Source: Flavobacteriales bacterium (lineage in GTDB: Bacteria; Bacteroidota; Bacteroidia; Flavobacteriales_D; Crocinitomicaceae). Taken from it: a DNA stretch of 38,231 nucleotides. A program made the translations under genes and the position numbers. The stretch is taken from the NCBI GenBank assembly GCA_947500755.1, contig CANMTO010000024.1, positions 1 through 38,231 of the forward strand, in the 5' to 3' direction. Below, piece after piece: positions 8,196 to 16,579 of this stretch. The number at the start of each line of letters is the position of its first letter. Position 1 is the stretch's first letter. The notes below the pieces were generated by a model that was given only the letters and a program-made list of their open reading frames with translations, did no database searches and was not told where the DNA came from.

Positions 8196-9906
8196 AAATA
8201 TACCTCGCATCTAGCCTAAGCTGTTTCTCAAGGTCAATGTGATTGCGTTCAGCTTTTAGTGTTAGTTCTTTCATCCATTGTGGATTGGCACGCATTTCAC
8301 TGATAATTCGTTGCACCTCTGAATTTTCAATGATTCGTAATAGTTCAACACTTGATTTAGTTGACCTTTGTATAAAATCATTAATATAAATCCAGGGCTC
8401 TCTACCACTTTTAACCATTGGATAACTACGTAGGGCGTTCATTTTATATCCAAAGGCTGATAAGGTGTCTACATTCTCAAGGTGGACCGCAACTTTTACT
8501 AATTCGTTTTTATGATTGAAATACAGCACGGGAGAACTGTTTTTTGTAAAATCAAACACTCGATTTGTTCTTGCGATAAAAATCTGTGGGTCGGGATTAT
8601 ACCAGGACGGATGATGGTCGAGAACCCATTTCGCAATGGGCATGTGTTGGAGGTTAGACCAATCAAATTGGTTATAAGGTACATGTACACTTAATAAAAT
8701 CCCTTGAGAAATTAAGGCCGAAACCACCAATGGAATTCGAAACCGCATAGAAAAGTCGCGCATTAAATGAAATACATGAAAAAGTAAAGGTACAGCAATC
8801 CAAACCGCATACCGATTAACGATAGCCATTCCATGATTCCAATTATTCATAGCCGAAACCAATAAGGTCATCGAAACTAAAATAAGCGGTATTAAATCCC
8901 ATGAATCCCATAAACGATCTTTAACCATTATTACCCATCGATATACTAACAGTACCATATAAAACAATAGAAATAGTCCAATACTTATTATCATTCCTTG
9001 ATTTAAATCAAAATAAAACCCTACAACTCGGGTCATGGAAATGTTCTCCGAAGCAAGAAATCCTGCATCCTTAATCAAACTGGTGGTGCCAAATAACCTA
9101 TAAAAATACAGGGAAGGGATAAAAACAACCAGGCCATAAAGACCAAACGGAAGCATTGGTTTTATTGCGTATTGCTGCTTATTCCAAACGTATGCATACA
9201 TCCAAAGCAATAGAAACACTAAGGGTTGGTTCTGCAAGGTGGCTAAGGCACACATAAGTAAGGCAAGGTGAAATCGTTCATGTTTTAAAAAAATGAAGCT
9301 TGCCATCAATAAAACAACCGTAGTTAATTCGGGATGGGTCCATGTGTTATAATAAAATGCAGCACTTAAAAACGCAGCTAAAAACAGCAATGCCTCATCA
9401 AAAACAAGCGGTTTTCGAAGGAATAAAATTAATATCAATAGTAGTATCCAACAGGTAAGGTTGGTGTACTTAAATGCCTGAATCGGGTGGAGATTTAAAA
9501 GATCCGTCATGCACCGGGCAGGAACATTTAATAAGGGGTAAAACACAAAATGATACCCGTAAACACCCCCATTATTGTTTCGGTAAAAACCTCCGAATTC
9601 CCTTCGAATGGGAGCTTTTTCCTTAGACTGACCTTCTTTTAAAAAGCGCTCAACCTCATCAAACGCAGCGGCTTTATAATTTGATTCCCACGATTGATGC
9701 GCAATAAAATCTGCTTTAAATGAATTAAAATCTTCAGGCTGAATCGTTGGTGTGCCGTGATTATACCACGCCTCTGTGGTTAAAATATACTCAATTCCAT
9801 CACCGGTAGCATAGGGTTCTGTGTTCGAGTAATACCGAAACAAACCCAACGTAAAAAGCAACATAACAACGCTTTTAACAACCCACCCTGGCAGTTTATT
9901 GAACAT
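8173..9906 (-). CDS. Multi-pass membrane glycosyltransferase-like protein (GT-C type)
   Basis: A 577-residue protein with an N-terminal membrane helix (about residues 8-24) and a loop with the acidic site ATGDGIEYILTTEAW (Asp36), of the kind found in ArnT/PMT-like GT-C enzymes. Many hydrophobic helices follow (about 135-390), then a hydrophilic C-terminal domain of about 170 residues. No family name can be assigned from sequence alone. It is the second gene of a DedA-GT-C pair (11-nt overlap with the upstream frame), and its 3' end overlaps the convergent HAD gene by 23 nt. The nearby polyprenyl-phosphate pentose genes make it a candidate second user of that carrier; this is inference. Confidence 0.6.
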   Translation of the reverse strand: MFNKLPGWVVKSVVMLLFTLGLFRYYSNTEPYATGDGIEYILTTEAWYNHGTPTIQPEDFNSFKADFIAHQSWESNYKAAAFDEVERFLKEGQSKEKAPIRREFGGFYRNNNGGVYGYHFVFYPLLNVPARCMTDLLNLHPIQAFKYTNLTCWILLLILILFLRKPLVFDEALLFLAAFLSAAFYYNTWTHPELTTVVLLMASFIFLKHERFHLALLMCALATLQNQPLVFLLLWMYAYVWNKQQYAIKPMLPFGLYGLVVFIPSLYFYRLFGTTSLIKDAGFLASENISMTRVVGFYFDLNQGMIISIGLFLLFYMVLLVYRWVIMVKDRLWDSWDLIPLILVSMTLLVSAMNNWNHGMAIVNRYAVWIAVPLLFHVFHLMRDFSMRFRIPLVVSALISQGILLSVHVPYNQFDWSNLQHMPIAKWVLDHHPSWYNPDPQIFIARTNRVFDFTKNSSPVLYFNHKNELVKVAVHLENVDTLSAFGYKMNALRSYPMVKSGREPWIYINDFIQRSTKSSVELLRIIENSEVQRIISEMRANPQWMKELTLKAERNHIDLEKQLRLDARYIFNENHPR

Positions 9907-10327
9907 ATAAATAAAAGAGAAGAATTAATAAATACCGTACAAATTTGCCGATAAAGATAAAGAAGAAGGTTGGCTTCCACGCTGTTTTAAAAAAACCTAA
10001 GGCAACCGCTATTACATCACCAACAAACGGTAGCCATGTGCCAAGAGCTAACCAAACCCCATACCGGTTAATCTTGTTCTCCCAGCGGGAAATTTGATCT
10101 TCTGTAACACGAATTTTTGCTAACCATTCAGGGTTTCCTAAATAACCAATGCCATAATTTAAATACCCACCCAACGTGTTTCCTGTAGTTGCAACGAATA
10201 AACAAACCCAAGGATTAAAAGAAAAAAGCATCGCAATAAACACTGCTTCCGAAGCAATAGGAAGTATGGTTGCCGCTAAAAATGAGGCAACAAACAAACC
10301 AATATATCCCCATTCAATCCAATCCAT
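9896..10327 (-). CDS. DedA/YqaA-family (SNARE-associated/VTT domain) membrane protein
   Basis: A 143-residue small membrane protein. It has an N-terminal helix (WGYIGLFVASFLAATILPI) followed by SEAVFIAML, then the glycine-rich GNTLGGYLNYGIGYLG, WLPFVGDVIAVALGFF and a C-terminal helix, which is the YqaA layout within the DedA/VTT superfamily. Some DedA relatives flip undecaprenyl phosphate or phosphatidylethanolamine across the membrane, so coupling with the downstream GT-C gene is reasonable, but the substrate here is unknown. A strong terminator hairpin ends directly at its start codon, so it must be expressed by readthrough or from an unusually placed promoter. Confidence 0.75.
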   Translation of the reverse strand: MDWIEWGYIGLFVASFLAATILPIASEAVFIAMLFSFNPWVCLFVATTGNTLGGYLNYGIGYLGNPEWLAKIRVTEDQISRWENKINRYGVWLALGTWLPFVGDVIAVALGFFKTAWKPTFFFIFIGKFVRYLLILLFYLYVQ

Positions 10328-10352
10328 AAAAAAAGGCCGGATAACCGGCCTT
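10328..10352 (-). terminator. Rho-independent terminator after the T9SS cargo gene
   Basis: Read on the minus strand: AAGGCCGG, loop TTAT, CCGGCCTT, then a run of T. This is a perfect 8-bp GC-rich stem (10333-10352) with a U-tract at 10328-10334. It lies 20 bp past the stop of the upstream gene and touches the ATG of the DedA gene at 10325-10327. Confidence 0.85.
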
Positions 10353-10371
10353 AATTACTTATAATTACTTT

Positions 10372-12192
10372 TTATTTTTTGGTGAATTTACGTGTAGCAA
10401 ACCCATCATTGGTTGTAATCTTTACGGTATATAATCCAGCAGATAAGTCGTTAATAGACACCTGCTCAACAGATACTCCGTTAGCTGCATTGAACGATGT
10501 TTCTTTTACTTTGCTTCCCGCTGCGTTATAAATTGCTATTACTCCAGGTGTTGCGTTGTTGATTTCCATTTTAACATTCAACACTTCATTCGCTGGATTT
10601 GGATAAACCAAGGTAGCAATACTTGCCGATTCTTCGTTTATACCAATCGTTGGATTGAAATTCATTCTAACCCAAGGGGTGCCTGTTTGATAATACCACA
10701 GATTGTCAACATAATCAAAAAAGAGGGAGGTGCCCGGCTCAGATGTACCTGCATTTACAACTCTCAACCCTTGACTATATGCCCCCATAACCGCTAAATA
10801 CGTTGTATTTGGAAGTAAATTTACTGGAACATTCAACATGAGCATTTTGTTTACATTTAAATCTGCAGCGCTTACGATGTATGGATCTGATTCAGATTCA
10901 AAAACAAAGTCATCCAAGACGGCATCATAGGAATACAGTTTCACAAAAACCTCTGTTCCTACCGTCGTTCCACTGGCTCCACCTAACATTCTAACGTCAA
11001 TTCCTTTTAAGGTTTGAGCAGTCCAAATATCAAATAAATTTCCTGACTCAAAACCATCAATTCCGTTAGATGTAGAACCTGCTGGGGTTCCATTATCACG
11101 CGCATAGATGTAGTTAGTTACACTAAATGCTGTATTAGCGATTACGTTATTTGCTGGCACGTCGTCTGTTGAATCTGCCGTCAACGCATGAACTACTGTA
11201 TAATTTCCAATGGCCGCTGGAGTAAACGGATTGCTTACCGTTAACGTTGCGGTATCTAACGAAGGAATTGTTGTTGCTGGACTTGAGGATGTAAATGCAC
11301 CCCCGTTTACGTTAATGCTATATTGAACACCAGGTTGGCTGTTAATTCCGCCATTGAATGCGTTAATTTCAAAATCAATGGGTGCCGTTTGTGTCGTTGG
11401 GATTTGGAAATATGGAAGTCCCGCAGTACCCCAGTATTTTGAAGTAATGCTTAAATCATTCGTTGGATTAGTAACAATCTTAACGTTATCAATATACCAG
11501 CCATAGGTAATCCAAACATTCGCATTTGCTGCTTGAGCCGGGTAATTCGTGGTCCAGCTAAAACGAATCCAAACGTTTCCTGGATTGGCCGGTAATACGG
11601 TTGCAAGATTGATTGTTTTCACATCCGGGTTGGTGTACGCTGTGCCACCAGCATTTGAAAGAACGGGTTTATCTAAATTGTTTCCAACAGAGAAAAACGT
11701 AGTGCCGTCTGTACTAATTTGAATGTCTTGTAGGTCATTGAATCGCGCGCCAAACTGCTCAAACGTTAAACTTACTTGATTCGTTCCTCCAAGTGCCGCA
11801 ATATTTATTGGAGCAGCTGTAGTTAAATTATATGTTACCGCTAAGGCCTGCGTTCCCGGAGTTTGTGTAGGGTCTCCGTTCACCAATTCCGCATATTTTC
11901 CGCCACCGGTTGACGTGATTCCATTGGCAGACCACCAGCCATCAGAGGTGTTATTAATATTCCATCCAAAATCAATTCCAGCCTGACCGCTGTTGTCCAC
12001 GGTCCAGTTAGCAAGCGAATCAAAATTATCAGACCACAAGGTTACACCAAGCGATTTAGTTGTTGTTGCAGGCTTAGCTGTGATTGCGTGTGCTGAGGGA
12101 ACTAAGGCATTTGCCGAGGGAATTAGAGGGTTCTTTTGAGCATAGGCCATTGAGCCGAGCGCCACTAAAGAAAAAAGTAAAGTTTTTTTCAT
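10372..12192 (-). CDS. Secreted protein with a jelly-roll-like N-terminal domain and a T9SS sorting domain
   Basis: A 606-residue secreted protein. The signal peptide is MKKTLLFSLVALGSMAYAQ. Residues about 50-245 form an aromatic, Gly/Asn-rich beta domain (LWSDNFDSLANWTVDNSG ... ITYGWYIDNVKIVTN) like the carbohydrate-binding or adhesion jelly-roll modules of Bacteroidota secreted proteins. A beta-rich middle region follows (ITSKYWGTAGLPYFQIP, Ig-like stretches). The C-terminus is a T9SS type A sorting domain (LVYPNPANEVLNVKM ... LSAGLYTVKITTNDG ... KFTKK). No catalytic motif was seen. It is a stand-alone gene, 48 bp after the nitrilase and closed by a strong terminator. The product is probably a surface or released adhesin-like protein, but the specific function is unknown. 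Confidence 0.8.
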   Translation of the reverse strand: MKKTLLFSLVALGSMAYAQKNPLIPSANALVPSAHAITAKPATTTKSLGVTLWSDNFDSLANWTVDNSGQAGIDFGWNINNTSDGWWSANGITSTGGGKYAELVNGDPTQTPGTQALAVTYNLTTAAPINIAALGGTNQVSLTFEQFGARFNDLQDIQISTDGTTFFSVGNNLDKPVLSNAGGTAYTNPDVKTINLATVLPANPGNVWIRFSWTTNYPAQAANANVWITYGWYIDNVKIVTNPTNDLSITSKYWGTAGLPYFQIPTTQTAPIDFEINAFNGGINSQPGVQYSINVNGGAFTSSSPATTIPSLDTATLTVSNPFTPAAIGNYTVVHALTADSTDDVPANNVIANTAFSVTNYIYARDNGTPAGSTSNGIDGFESGNLFDIWTAQTLKGIDVRMLGGASGTTVGTEVFVKLYSYDAVLDDFVFESESDPYIVSAADLNVNKMLMLNVPVNLLPNTTYLAVMGAYSQGLRVVNAGTSEPGTSLFFDYVDNLWYYQTGTPWVRMNFNPTIGINEESASIATLVYPNPANEVLNVKMEINNATPGVIAIYNAAGSKVKETSFNAANGVSVEQVSINDLSAGLYTVKITTNDGFATRKFTKK

Positions 12193-12240
12193 GGATTAAT
12201 TTAATTTATGAGACACGTAAAAATAAGCTAAAAAATTAAA

Positions 12241-13020
12241 TTATCCGTTTCTTTCTTTTAGAAAGGGAAGTGATTTTCTAATATCCCGCAGAAGAGCATA
12301 AGAAATCGTTTGTAGAATCAAGGTTGCATGGCTTAGGATCGGAGCTTCAACATAACTGCCATCGGCAGCAATTAAACACGAATGCCCCTCATAGGCTATT
12401 TGATTTCCATCGATACCAACTCGATTCACTGCCGCCACATAGCATTGATTCTCAATGGCCCTAGCCACCAACAATGAATCCCAGTGAGCGATTCTGCGGC
12501 TGGGCCAATTTGCAACATATAATAACAAATCATACCGTGGATTGCCTGCTATAACTTGGTTTCTTGACCCTTCAGGAAAACGAAGATCAAAACAAATTTG
12601 AAGGTTAATGTTCCAGCCTTTAAACGAAACAATTGTTTGACTGTTTCCGGATTCAAACACCGCATCTTCACCGGCAAACGCAAATAAATGTTGTTTATCG
12701 TAGTGCGCAAGGACCTTTCCTTTTGAAATAAAGACCCCCCGGTTATAGAATTTACCTTCGGATTTGATTAACAAAGAGGTGTAAAACGCGGTATGGTAGC
12801 AGCACGATTGTTCTTTCAACCAAGCGATGGACTCCGATTTATCCCATTCCTCCGCATGTTCCTCTGCATTCATGCTAAATCCCGTAAAAGCCATTTCGGG
12901 AATTAATATTAAGTCGGCTCCGGGTTGTTTTTTTAGTGCCGATTCAATCCTGTTTCTATTCTCTGTTGGATTATGCCACGCTTGGTCCAACTGAAGTAAA
13001 CCAATTACTAAATCTTGCAT
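12241..13020 (-). CDS. Omega-amidase-like nitrilase-superfamily hydrolase
   Basis: A 259-residue carbon-nitrogen hydrolase with the full nitrilase triad: Glu42 (PEMAFTGF), Lys109 (YDKQHLF) and Cys143 (QICFDLRFPE). The sequence resembles the YafV/Nit2 omega-amidase branch, which hydrolyses alpha-ketoglutaramate and alpha-ketosuccinamate. The gene overlaps the 3' end of an aminotransferase gene by 13 nt. That pairing is informative: a glutamine- or methionine-type transaminase makes an omega-amido ketoacid, and omega-amidase hydrolyses it, pulling the transamination forward. No signal peptide, so it should act in the cytoplasm. The family is certain; the exact substrate is inferred from neighbourhood and subfamily resemblance. 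Confidence 0.85.
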   Translation of the reverse strand: MQDLVIGLLQLDQAWHNPTENRNRIESALKKQPGADLILIPEMAFTGFSMNAEEHAEEWDKSESIAWLKEQSCCYHTAFYTSLLIKSEGKFYNRGVFISKGKVLAHYDKQHLFAFAGEDAVFESGNSQTIVSFKGWNINLQICFDLRFPEGSRNQVIAGNPRYDLLLYVANWPSRRIAHWDSLLVARAIENQCYVAAVNRVGIDGNQIAYEGHSCLIAADGSYVEAPILSHATLILQTISYALLRDIRKSLPFLKERNG

Positions 13021-14135
13021 AGTTTTTCTAAGGCGTTGGTGAGCGTTTCATGATCCTTTGCGAAACACAAACGAATGTGATGAAGGTCTTTTTTAGATTT
13101 ATAAAACACAGAAAGAGGGATGGCGGCTACGCCGTGTTCCTTGATTAACCACATGCAGAAATCCACGTCATTTTGGGTTGAAATCTGACTATAGTCTACC
13201 GTTTGAAAATAGGTGCCTTCGCAGGGTAAGCAGGTAAATCTACTCGCTGATAGCCCTTGTCTAAAATACATCATTCGTTCTTCATATTCGGTTCGAATCA
13301 ATGACGGATTAAAGGTTGGTAAATACCTAGAAATCGCATCTTGCATTACTGAATTCACACTGAACACTAAATATTGATGTACGTTTAATATGCGCTGCAT
13401 TAAAGGTGTTGGGGCGATCAAATACCCCATTTTCCACCCAGTAACCTGAAGTGTTTTCCCAAAGGAAGAGACCACGACGGAACGCGTTCTTAACGCTTCG
13501 TAAGCTCTTACCGAAATATGTGCGCTTGAATAGGTTAAATACTCATACACCTCATCTGATAATATCGTAAGCTCAGGGAACCTGTTTACTAAGTCGATAA
13601 GCTGTGAAAAGTCTTCGGGAGACCAAACACGGCCGCTTGGGTTATGTGGGCTGTTGATAATAAGCAGCCTTGTTTTTGAGTTTACCGCCGAAGTAATTGC
13701 TTGCCAATCTGGTAAAAAATCTGGCCCAAGTTCAACATGTACCGGAGTTCCACCCACTAACAAAACCGGAGTTTCATAACAATCGTAACAGGGGTCTAAA
13801 AGCACCACCTCATCCCCCGTGGAAACGAGCGCTTGAACCGTTGTGAAAATTGCTTGTGTCGCGCCTGCAGTAATTAAAATTTCATCGGTCGTGATTGGGA
13901 ATCCGTTGTTTTGTTCAACCAAGTCTTTAATTGCCGTTCGTAGAGTCAACTGGCCTTGATATGGGGCATATTGATGGGCATCCCCTTGTGCCGCCTCAGA
14001 AACCGCATCGCGTAGCGTTTGGTCTATTGGAAAATTTGGAAATCCTTGGGCTAAATTAATCGCGCCGTGTGCATTCGCTAATTGCGTCATTACCGAAAAA
14101 ATACTTGGCGTTGATGGGATTGAAAGAGTGGTCAT
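13008..14135 (-). CDS. Methionine/glutamine-type aminotransferase (class I/II, PLP-dependent)
   Basis: A 375-residue fold-type I aminotransferase of about normal length. Landmarks are INLAQGFPNFP near the N-terminus, Asn165 in NSPHNPSG, Asp194 in LSDEVYEYL and the PLP lysine Lys227 in SSFGKTLQVTGWKMG. The sequence resembles YbdL-like methionine aminotransferases and kynurenine/glutamine transaminase K, which use methionine or aromatic amino acids as donors. The ATG shares one base with the stop of the upstream S41-like gene (TAATG), and the 3' end overlaps the omega-amidase-like gene, so all three are likely one transcript. Inferred job: regenerating methionine from its ketoacid (methionine salvage), using glutamine as amino donor. 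Confidence 0.88.
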   Translation of the reverse strand: MTTLSIPSTPSIFSVMTQLANAHGAINLAQGFPNFPIDQTLRDAVSEAAQGDAHQYAPYQGQLTLRTAIKDLVEQNNGFPITTDEILITAGATQAIFTTVQALVSTGDEVVLLDPCYDCYETPVLLVGGTPVHVELGPDFLPDWQAITSAVNSKTRLLIINSPHNPSGRVWSPEDFSQLIDLVNRFPELTILSDEVYEYLTYSSAHISVRAYEALRTRSVVVSSFGKTLQVTGWKMGYLIAPTPLMQRILNVHQYLVFSVNSVMQDAISRYLPTFNPSLIRTEYEERMMYFRQGLSASRFTCLPCEGTYFQTVDYSQISTQNDVDFCMWLIKEHGVAAIPLSVFYKSKKDLHHIRLCFAKDHETLTNALEKLCKI

Positions 14136-15586
14136 TAGTGAGATAGAAAATAAGATAAATGAATATCTTTACCCGATTGAATGTCGCTTAGGGTCGGGGT
14201 AAGTAAAACCGTAGGGGCAATTGGTTTGTTACTCGTCGGGTCGGATAATGCATTAACTTTCATGGTAGAAATCATAATGGGAAGTGCTGTATTGTTTAAA
14301 TACACGGTTGCTGGATTCGCAAAGGTTCCTGTCTGAGTTCCTGAGGCAGGCGTTCCCACAATACTTCCCCTGTCAACCGTCGCAAACCAGGCTGCAAAAT
14401 TTGCCGAAGCGGACATGGACATCCCGTTAATAAACAAGGTACACTTGCCCCTGAATTCTTGCTTATACCGATTACTAAGGATTGGTTCATTAAGCACTGT
14501 ATCTATAGTTCCTTTGGGGCTGTTATAAAAATCCCATTCTTGCGCAATTGCTCCATTGGGATAATACCGCTTCGCTGTGCGCTTGAACCTCCATTTCTGA
14601 ACCTTTGATAGTTGCTCAAAGCGATCGTAGTCACTTCGTTTGTACACGTAATTATTGCTATATTTTGTGCCTTCAGGGACGAGAAAACTCATCAAGTATT
14701 CTTGTAAAAGGATATACCCTCCCGTATTATTTCTCAAATCTATGGCCAAGGATTCAATGCTATCCATTTTAATGAGCTTAAACACCTCATCCATTCTTTT
14801 TTTAAATGGGCCAAGGGAATTTGGCGAGAATGATGAAATACTCAATACCCCTTTATTCTCGAACCGGGTATACGTGATTTTCGCATCCGCTCCTAAAAAC
14901 TCCGAAGCGTTAAGTGCCTTTCTCAAGCGCGGACGATTTATCTCTTTAGCAAGGGTGTCTCCGTTAAATGCATAGCTTACGTGTGCACTCTTTGTGGGGC
15001 TTTGTATGTTCAAAATTCCTGACAACACATGGGTAGATAATTCCTTTTGCGCTGTATTTGAATACCCTTCGATGGGTGAAAAGCATAAGGCTGAATTAAG
15101 GCTTTTCATGGGAACACAATCGTTAAATGACAAGAGTTCAGCGCCTTTCGGAATCATCGTTTTCCAGGATTTAGTAATCACAAATTTATTATTCATCTGG
15201 GCAAGTCCAAAGGGAAAATAATGTCTTTTACGCCGCTCAAAAACCAATAATTCTCGAACATTAAAAAACGTGTGTGAGTCTCTGATTTTTAATAGGTAAT
15301 CGTTCAAAATCTGGGCGAATTCCAACAATGTTTTATCAGTGCCACAACGTTGTATGGCTTGTAAAAACGCCGAATCTAAGGCTGAGGGGGTGGTATACCG
15401 ATAGACATCCGGGTGGATTTCCTGCAGGCGTTCTTTTAATTCTTTAAGGTCTTCAATAAGCGCAGATGAACAGATTTTATCCCGAACAGGATCGGTATTA
15501 TGCCGAAACACAAAGGATTTACAGGATTGGGCAAACCCCGAGGGAAGAAAGAAGATAAAGCAACAATACCATAAAAAATTTCGCAT
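14135..15586 (-). CDS. Secreted S41-family (tail-specific/tricorn-like) peptidase homologue
   Basis: About 483 residues with an N-terminal signal peptide (MRNFLWYCCFIFFLPSGFAQ). S41 marks, numbered from the TTG at 15595: RDSHTFF (about 106-112, the usual DxH region), DLRNNTGGYILL (about 286-297) and the serine motif NGMSMSASANFA (about 390-401). After the serine, SIVGTPASGTQTG replaces the region where CtpA-like enzymes carry the catalytic lysine. The acidic residue usual after SAS/SAA is Asn, so activity may use a tricorn-like arrangement or be lost. The frame opens at a TTG at 15595, but the ATG at 15586 begins a normal signal peptide and follows a TATTTTTG box, so I chose it. It is first in an operon with aminotransferase and omega-amidase genes, a functional link I cannot explain. 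Confidence 0.75.
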   Translation of the reverse strand: MRNFLWYCCFIFFLPSGFAQSCKSFVFRHNTDPVRDKICSSALIEDLKELKERLQEIHPDVYRYTTPSALDSAFLQAIQRCGTDKTLLEFAQILNDYLLKIRDSHTFFNVRELLVFERRKRHYFPFGLAQMNNKFVITKSWKTMIPKGAELLSFNDCVPMKSLNSALCFSPIEGYSNTAQKELSTHVLSGILNIQSPTKSAHVSYAFNGDTLAKEINRPRLRKALNASEFLGADAKITYTRFENKGVLSISSFSPNSLGPFKKRMDEVFKLIKMDSIESLAIDLRNNTGGYILLQEYLMSFLVPEGTKYSNNYVYKRSDYDRFEQLSKVQKWRFKRTAKRYYPNGAIAQEWDFYNSPKGTIDTVLNEPILSNRYKQEFRGKCTLFINGMSMSASANFAAWFATVDRGSIVGTPASGTQTGTFANPATVYLNNTALPIMISTMKVNALSDPTSNKPIAPTVLLTPTLSDIQSGKDIHLSYFLSH

Positions 15587-15592
15587 TGAGTA

Positions 15593-15600
15593 CAAAAATA
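15593..15600 (-). promoter_or_regulatory. TAnnTTTG -7 box upstream of the S41-like gene
   Basis: The minus strand reads TATTTTTG, an exact -7 consensus match, ending 6 nt before the ATG at 15586. No TTG is present at the usual -33 spacing. If used, the transcript would be leaderless or nearly so. Confidence 0.35.
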
Positions 15601-15649
15601 GAAAAGCTACGCATGTAGCCTAGATTACGAACATATTAATTTTCTTTTT

Positions 15650-15676
15650 GGGGTTCGTTAAACCCCTATATTTTTT
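15650..15676 (+). promoter_or_regulatory. Terminator-like hairpin in the leader of the epimerase-phoH operon
   Basis: GGGGTT, loop CGTTA, AACCCC (15650-15666) is followed by TATATTTTTT. It is oriented as a plus-strand intrinsic terminator, but no plus-strand gene lies directly upstream (the neighbour at 15586 is divergent). It sits 19-45 nt before the epimerase ATG, so it may attenuate that operon or stop antisense transcription coming from within the S41-like gene. Confidence 0.4.
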
Positions 15677-15694
15677 AATTTAACAGCCAAAATT

Positions 15695-16579
15695 ATGATG
15701 AAGGTCTTGATTGTAGGTGGCACGGGATTTATTGGACAAGCACTCCAAAATGCTCTTGACTCCATTCATGTGCCATATAAAGTACTCAGCAGAACCCAAA
15801 AATCGGACACACACGTTTTTTGGGACCCATATAAACATCAATTAGATCATTCTTCACTAGGTTCCATTACTCATATTATTAATCTAGCGGGAGCGGGTAT
15901 CGCAGACCAACGCTGGTCGAAACACAGGAAGGAAGAATTAAAAACTTCTCGAATCGATTCAACAGAATTCCTGTACGCAGAATGTAGTAAACATTGTCCC
16001 AAATTAATCGGTTATATCGGTATTTCTGGGGTAAATGCCTTCGGTTTTAAAGGGTCCTATTTATACAACGAGTCTCATCCATTCGGGGATGATTTTTTAT
16101 CTCAGTTAGTTGCGCAATGGGAACAAGCTCACCGGCTTTTTGAACAGCTGCCCTCATTCAGTATCTTTCGTCTTGGAATGGTCTTGTCTAGCCGCGGGGG
16201 GGCATATCGAAAAATCGCCGCCCCAATGAAGTTTTACCTAGGGGCTGTTCCGGGCAGTGGAAAACAACTCGTTCCTTGGGTTCATTTAGACGATGTAATC
16301 GGCTTAACGCTGAGTGTACTTCAAGGGGGACCTCTAGGATTGATTCATGTGGTAAGTGAAAATTCAAGCATGCGTGAACTAACAAAAACGATTGCCCAAA
16401 AAGAGCGTTCTGTTATCCTTCTCCCCAATATTCCCTCGCCTGTTATTCGTTTAATTTTTGGAGAGCTGGGATTATTACTCACTGAGTCCATTCAAATTGA
16501 CCACACGAAACTAACCCAATCTGGCTATACCCTTCGATTTAATAACTTATCCGACTTAATCTATGAAAAAGAAAACTAA
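15695..16579 (+). CDS. TIGR01777-family NAD(P)-binding sugar-epimerase-like protein (YfcH/SDR39U1)
   Basis: A 294-residue extended/atypical SDR. The Rossmann motif VGGTGFIGQAL is at the N-terminus. INLAGAGIADQRWSKHRKEEL and TSRIDST, typical of the YfcH/SDR39U1 family, come next, followed by YIGISGVNAFG, FRLGMVLSSRGGAYRKI and the conserved PGSGKQLVPWVHLDDV. The last of these is a hallmark of TIGR01777. The physiological substrate of this family is not established, although members are annotated as nucleoside-diphosphate-sugar epimerases. Tandem ATGs at 15695 and 15698 are both possible starts. The 3' end overlaps phoH by 17 nt, so the two are co-transcribed. Confidence 0.88.
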   Translation: MMKVLIVGGTGFIGQALQNALDSIHVPYKVLSRTQKSDTHVFWDPYKHQLDHSSLGSITHIINLAGAGIADQRWSKHRKEELKTSRIDSTEFLYAECSKHCPKLIGYIGISGVNAFGFKGSYLYNESHPFGDDFLSQLVAQWEQAHRLFEQLPSFSIFRLGMVLSSRGGAYRKIAAPMKFYLGAVPGSGKQLVPWVHLDDVIGLTLSVLQGGPLGLIHVVSENSSMRELTKTIAQKERSVILLPNIPSPVIRLIFGELGLLLTESIQIDHTKLTQSGYTLRFNNLSDLIYEKEN

